DNA of 36,796 bases. Source: Bacteroidetes bacterium GWA2_32_17 (GTDB lineage Bacteria > Bacteroidota > Bacteroidia > Bacteroidales > GWA2-32-17). The stretch spans positions 1 through 36,796 of the forward strand of contig MENF01000124.1 of assembly GCA_001769035.1 (NCBI GenBank), read 5' to 3'. The translations under genes were made by a program, and so were the position numbers. The notes under the pieces were generated by a model. That model had not been told where the DNA came from. It did no database searches and saw only the letters and a list, made by a program, of their open reading frames with translations. Shown one piece after another: positions 34,547 through 36,796 of this stretch. Position 1 is the stretch's first letter; each line of letters starts with the position of its first letter.

Positions 34547-36613
34547 ATGGAAACTCAACAAAATATATTTGTTTTTGTAGTTTGTGGTGATAACTCTAAC
34601 ATCAACACACTTAACTTTTCTTTGCGGTATTTAAAAAAACTTACATCAAATAAAATAATTGTAGTTACTGATTTACAAAGAAATGAATCAAAAATTGAGC
34701 ATGTTCATATTCTTGATATTAAAACATCTGAAAATTTCGATAACCACAAAGCAAGTATATGGCTAAAAACTTCACTTCATAGCATATTACCTAAAGGACC
34801 ATTATACTGTTATTTAGATAGTGATATTATTGCTGTAAACCAAAATTGCAACAAAATATTTGAACAGTTTAAAGCTCCAATAATTTTTGCAGCCGACCAT
34901 TGTAGAATGCAACAATTTAGCCCATACTCTGTAAATTGTAATTGTTTAAATAATCATATTAAAGACAAGAATGATTTTGAAACAAAAATATCAGAAATTG
35001 TAAATTCAAAAAATTATCCGCCAGATTATTCTAATCCTAATATAAGAAAGCTTTACAGCACACTTCAAAATATTAAGTACCATCCTGTTAAAAATATTGG
35101 TTCAATAATTCGTACATTATTAAGTTTTTTAGGTTTTGAACTTAAAATCAAGAATGATTTAATTTTAAGTAAAAGAAAAAAAGCATTTATACTTAATAAT
35201 GAAATATTTGAATATCCATCTTTATTTTTTTACAGAAAAGACATTAAAGAAAAAACAAATTACAGTTTTAATTGGTTTCAATTAAAATGGTTAAAACCCG
35301 ACAAATCTGAATTTTCAAAAAATTCATGTGAGCATTTATCAATTGCAATAAAGAATAAATTCGGAGTTGAAATAAATGAATCCAACTGGCAACATTGGAA
35401 TGGTGGCGTTTTTTTATTTAACGAGCAATCGCATGAATTTATGGATACATGGCATAAATATACTTTGCAAATATTTGAAGATAAATACTGGAAGACTCGT
35501 GACCAAGGTACTTTAATTGCTACCGCATGGAAATTTGGACTAAAAAATCATCCAACTTTACCACAGGAATTTAATTTTATTGCAGATTACTATAAATGGG
35601 ATATTAAATTAAAACAAAATACACCAAGCATTGAGATAATTTCGAACAATAAAATTATTAAACCTAAATTTATTCATGTTTACCATGAATTTGGTAATAA
35701 AAACTGGGACTTATGGCAAAATATTGAAAATTTACATAATCCAGAAATAAAATCAACTGATGATAAATTAACATCTGATAATAAAATAGTAAACGGATTA
35801 TGGATTGGTAACTCTCTGTCGCAATTAGAGTTATTAACTATTAAATCGTTTGTTAATAATAGGCATATATTTTATTTATGGACTTATAAACCACTTTTTA
35901 CAAATATTCCTGAAAATGTTATAATAAAAGATGCAAACGAAATAATACCCGAAAATAAAATTTTCAGATATAAACACAAAAATCAGTTTGGACATGGCAA
36001 AGGAAGTTTAGGAGGTTTTTCAGATATATTCAGATACAAACTTTTATATGAATATGGTGGCTGGTGGGCTGATATGGACGTAACCTGTTTAAAACCATTA
36101 AATTTTAAAGAAGAATATATTTTTAGAACTCATCATGAATTAAAAGTAGTAGGCAATATAATGAAATGTCCTAAACATTCTACTTTAATGAAAAACTGCT
36201 ATGATAAAGCTATAAAAGAAATTGATGCTGAAAATAAAGACTGGCATAAACCTATTAAAATATTAGTGAACGAAATAAAACTCCAAAATCTAGAACATTA
36301 TATTGTAGAAATATCAAATCAGGATAGATGGGCAATTGTACGAAAATTATTAACATCGTGCAAAACACTACCAGATAATTGGTATTTAATTCATTGGATT
36401 AACGAAGAATGGAGAAGAAATCATATAAGAAAAGATTTTTTTATAAAAAAATCTACATTAGGAGTTTTAATGTTAAAAAATGGATTTAACGGAGTTGAGA
36501 TTAGTTCTTTTAATAAATTATTGTATTCGTATAGATTGTTATATTATGTTGCAGCAATAAAACAATTACCATCTTTTTTAAAAAGGAAATTCAATTATAC
36601 TCAAAACGGTTAA
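34547..36613 (+). CDS. Two-domain glycosyltransferase (GT8-like plus GT32-like)
   Basis: The 688-residue protein appears to be a fusion of two GT-A domains. The N-terminal part (about 1-380) has a D-S-D triplet at 91-93 (YCYLDSDIIAV) and HWNGGVFLFNEQ, as in GT8-like glycosyltransferases. The C-terminal part (about 410-600) starts WIGNSLSQLELLTIKSF and has SDIFRYKLLYEYGGWWADMD with D509-x-D511, the hallmark of the DXD sugar-binding (GT32/Och1-like) family. No membrane span is clear. It ends the operon. Two active sites in one chain suggest addition of two sugars in sequence to the same acceptor. Its stop codon lies within the inverted repeat at 36608. Confidence 0.8.
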   Translation: METQQNIFVFVVCGDNSNINTLNFSLRYLKKLTSNKIIVVTDLQRNESKIEHVHILDIKTSENFDNHKASIWLKTSLHSILPKGPLYCYLDSDIIAVNQNCNKIFEQFKAPIIFAADHCRMQQFSPYSVNCNCLNNHIKDKNDFETKISEIVNSKNYPPDYSNPNIRKLYSTLQNIKYHPVKNIGSIIRTLLSFLGFELKIKNDLILSKRKKAFILNNEIFEYPSLFFYRKDIKEKTNYSFNWFQLKWLKPDKSEFSKNSCEHLSIAIKNKFGVEINESNWQHWNGGVFLFNEQSHEFMDTWHKYTLQIFEDKYWKTRDQGTLIATAWKFGLKNHPTLPQEFNFIADYYKWDIKLKQNTPSIEIISNNKIIKPKFIHVYHEFGNKNWDLWQNIENLHNPEIKSTDDKLTSDNKIVNGLWIGNSLSQLELLTIKSFVNNRHIFYLWTYKPLFTNIPENVIIKDANEIIPENKIFRYKHKNQFGHGKGSLGGFSDIFRYKLLYEYGGWWADMDVTCLKPLNFKEEYIFRTHHELKVVGNIMKCPKHSTLMKNCYDKAIKEIDAENKDWHKPIKILVNEIKLQNLEHYIVEISNQDRWAIVRKLLTSCKTLPDNWYLIHWINEEWRRNHIRKDFFIKKSTLGVLMLKNGFNGVEISSFNKLLYSYRLLYYVAAIKQLPSFLKRKFNYTQNG

Positions 36614-36699
36614 AATTTTAACTTTACAATTTGTTCCCTCTCTATGTGTAGAGAGGATTAGGGTGAGTAAATAAAAAAAAGAAAGTTAAAATTTTAACC
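36608..36699. repeat. 92-bp element with perfect 18-bp inverted ends and inner hairpin
   Basis: GGTTAAAATTTTAACTTT (36608-36625) and AAAGTTAAAATTTTAACC (36682-36699) are exact reverse complements. Inside lies a second hairpin, CCTCTCT-ATGTGT-AGAGAGG, then GGATTAGGGTGAG and an A-run. It overlaps the stop codon of the glycosyltransferase gene (TAA 36611-36613). It could work as a terminator or be a miniature element; the inner CCTCTC hairpin resembles a common bacterial intergenic repeat (recalled). Confidence 0.7.
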
Positions 36700-36713
36700 A
36701 TTCATAGTATAAT

Positions 36714-36796
36714 TAGAGTCTGTCTATAAACTCTGTGTCTGATTTATAATGTTCGAGTTTGAGGCTTGCGAAGTTTTGAAAACCAAGGAGTTTACT
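36714..36796 (+). repeat. 147-bp hairpin repeat, copy R4 (cut by window end)
   Basis: It starts TAGAGTCTGTCTATAAACTC and continues to GGAGTTTACT at the window edge. The left arm GTTTTGAAAAC is identical to that of R2, and GAGGCTTGCGAA is shared with V5. The other half lies outside the window. Confidence 0.8.

Overview
The window looks like a biosynthetic and modification locus from an AT-rich, uncultured-type member of the Bacteroidota. The evidence is the low GC, the near absence of Shine-Dalgarno sequences, several good matches to the Bacteroidota promoter (TTG near -33 and TAnnTTTG near -7), dense operons with 1-4 nt overlaps, and protein families typical of Bacteroidota surface-polysaccharide loci. 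I see no rRNA, tRNA, CRISPR array or intact transposase.

Layout. (1) 134-625: a RelE/ParE-type toxin-antitoxin pair. (2) 646-5476, plus strand: a tight operon of ketosynthase, acyl carrier protein, 4'-phosphopantetheinyl transferase, family-2 glycosyltransferase and asparagine synthase. (3) 11783-5503, minus strand: one operon of two very small membrane proteins, cysteine desulfurase (split by a frameshift at an A8 run), TusA-like sulfur carrier, a Cys-rich PP-loop ATPase, a NodU/CmcH-type carbamoyltransferase and a membrane SGNH hydrolase. This reads as a sulfur-insertion plus carbamoylation cassette. (4) 11864-14803: a small unknown gene, a truncated sulfotransferase remnant and a secreted transglutaminase-like protein, bounded by inverted copies of a 147-bp repeat. 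(5) 14804-16974: a Wzm/Wzt-type ABC glycan exporter whose ATPase has a C-terminal extension. (6) 25424-16984, minus strand: sulfotransferase, four tandem B12-binding radical SAM paralogues, then another sulfotransferase. (7) 26177-36613, plus strand: a fifth B12-type radical SAM paralogue, four paralogous radical SAM proteins with an N-terminal Cys4 (twitch/SPASM-like) domain, a third sulfotransferase and a two-domain glycosyltransferase.

How the genes may work together (inference): glycosyltransferases build a glycan or glycolipid. The radical SAM arrays, sulfotransferases, carbamoyltransferase and sulfur-transfer operon decorate it. Wzm/Wzt exports it, and the SGNH and transglutaminase-like proteins act at or outside the membrane. 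The KAS/ACP/PPTase set could supply an acyl part.

The most unexpected non-coding signal is a family of about 120-147 bp repeats (six copies or partial copies). They have TA-flanked inverted ends and a central hairpin whose arms differ between copies yet stay complementary. The copies sit at the edges of the gene blocks, and some lie just downstream of predicted promoters.
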